Below, in pieces: positions 13,644 through 13,954 of a stretch of DNA of 13,954 nt; position 1 is the first letter of the stretch, and the number at the start of each line of letters is the position of its first letter. The translations under genes and the position numbers were made by a program. Below the pieces are notes generated by a model. That model was not told where the DNA came from, did not search any database, and was given only the letters and a program-made list of their open reading frames with translations. Origin of the DNA: JAHEFX01 sp964614585. GTDB taxonomy: Bacteria > Actinomycetota > Acidimicrobiia > Spongiisociales > JAENVV01. The DNA is taken from positions 1-13,954 of the forward strand of contig CAZTLW010000058.1 of the NCBI GenBank assembly GCA_964614585.1. The letters are read 5' to 3'.

Positions 13644-13954
13644 GCGACGAAGCGCCCACCACCGAGCCCACCCCCGAGGAGGAGCCGACCCCGCGCCCGG
13701 GCGTCACCCGTCGCGAGGCGCTCGCCCGTCTCGGCGGGGGTGGGGCGGTCCTGCTCGGCGCCGGACTCGTCACCGGTTCGGTGGCGACCCACGCCGCCTC
13801 CCATGCGGCCGCCCATGCCGCCGAGGGCTCGGCCGGTGCCGAACACGCCGACCACGGCAACCTGCGCCTGTCGGCCGGGCAGCCGGTCGGCGCCGCCGCT
13901 GGGCCCTATGGCGGCGCCTTCGCCCCACCGTCGTGGATGGTCGGCACCGAGCTC
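13640..13954 (+). CDS. Tat-exported His-rich protein, apparently CTG start (C-terminus beyond right edge)
   Basis: An open frame covers the last 315 bases and continues past the edge. Translated from CTG at 13640 it begins MSDEAPTTEPTPEEEPTPRP, then a twin-arginine signal (VTRREALARL, RR at 24-25) and a hydrophobic GGGGAVLLGAGLVTG core. A Tat-exported, probably cofactor-bearing protein is indicated. After the signal comes an Ala/His-rich region (HAASHAAAH, EHADHG), then LRLSAGQPVGAAAGPYGGAF. No ATG, GTG or TTG occurs in frame between 13541 and the Tat motif; the next GTG (13781) would delete the signal. GGGGG (13629-13633) lies six bases before the CTG, and CTGA overlaps the preceding stop exactly as GTGA does elsewhere in the window. 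Product not recognised. A multicopper oxidase or another copper protein would fit the neighbour, but no diagnostic motif is in view. Confidence 0.72.
   Translation, partial: MSDEAPTTEPTPEEEPTPRPGVTRREALARLGGGGAVLLGAGLVTGSVATHAASHAAAHAAEGSAGAEHADHGNLRLSAGQPVGAAAGPYGGAFAPPSWMVGTEL

Noticed and set aside
12767..13855. 362-residue minus-strand frame at the right end
   Set aside because: Ser/Pro/Thr-rich shadow of the beta-helix gene and the Tat-signal gene, both of which show real domain features.

Overview
High-GC bacterial DNA, most likely from a member of the Actinomycetota and possibly an Acidimicrobiia-type lineage. The evidence is the strongly GC-biased third codon positions, an F420-type luciferase-like oxidoreductase, an actinobacterial small membrane protein of the family usually mislabelled 'LigA', GTG starts and apparently leaderless promoters. 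The lineage is an inference; no rRNA or other phylogenetic marker lies in the window. There are ten complete or nearly complete genes, two of them cut by the window edges. I saw no tRNA, rRNA, CRISPR array, transposase or phage gene.

Left block, positions 1-5015, all on the minus strand. Read in the direction of transcription it holds an F420-dependent LLM-class oxidoreductase, glycogen phosphorylase (glgP), a 181-bp spacer with three stacked hairpins, an RhtA-like EamA exporter, and N-acetylglucosamine-6-phosphate deacetylase (nagA, cut by the left edge). nagA starts inside the exporter stop codon. The theme is storage-polysaccharide and amino-sugar catabolism.

Central block, positions 5016-9599, plus strand. 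A divergent promoter region carries a palindrome resembling CsoR-family operators. It precedes a small two-helix membrane protein that ends in a strong terminator. Next is a TPP riboswitch, followed by a hairpin that buries the Shine-Dalgarno sequence of thiB. The thiamine (or thiamine phosphate) ABC transporter thiB-thiP-thiQ follows: lipoprotein binding protein, fused double-domain permease and ATPase. A large imperfect palindrome separates thiB from thiP, while thiP and thiQ overlap by 4 bp.

The convergent spacer 9600-9902 is packed with palindromic repeats. It includes a 176-bp element with 29-bp inverted ends (27 of 29 matching) that looks like a MITE or REP doublet. On the minus strand beyond it are a membrane-anchored glucose/sorbosone-dehydrogenase-like PQQ enzyme and, overlapping it by 4 bp upstream, a small hot-dog thioesterase.

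Right block, 11574-13954, plus strand. It encodes a composite lipoprotein made of a blue-copper cupredoxin domain, a right-handed beta-helix (NosD/pectate-lyase-like) and a C-terminal membrane module with a PLDc_N-like segment. It is followed, with a 4-bp overlap, by a Tat-exported His-rich protein that appears to start at a non-standard CTG codon and runs off the right edge. This probable extracytoplasmic copper-related pair is the least ordinary part of the window.
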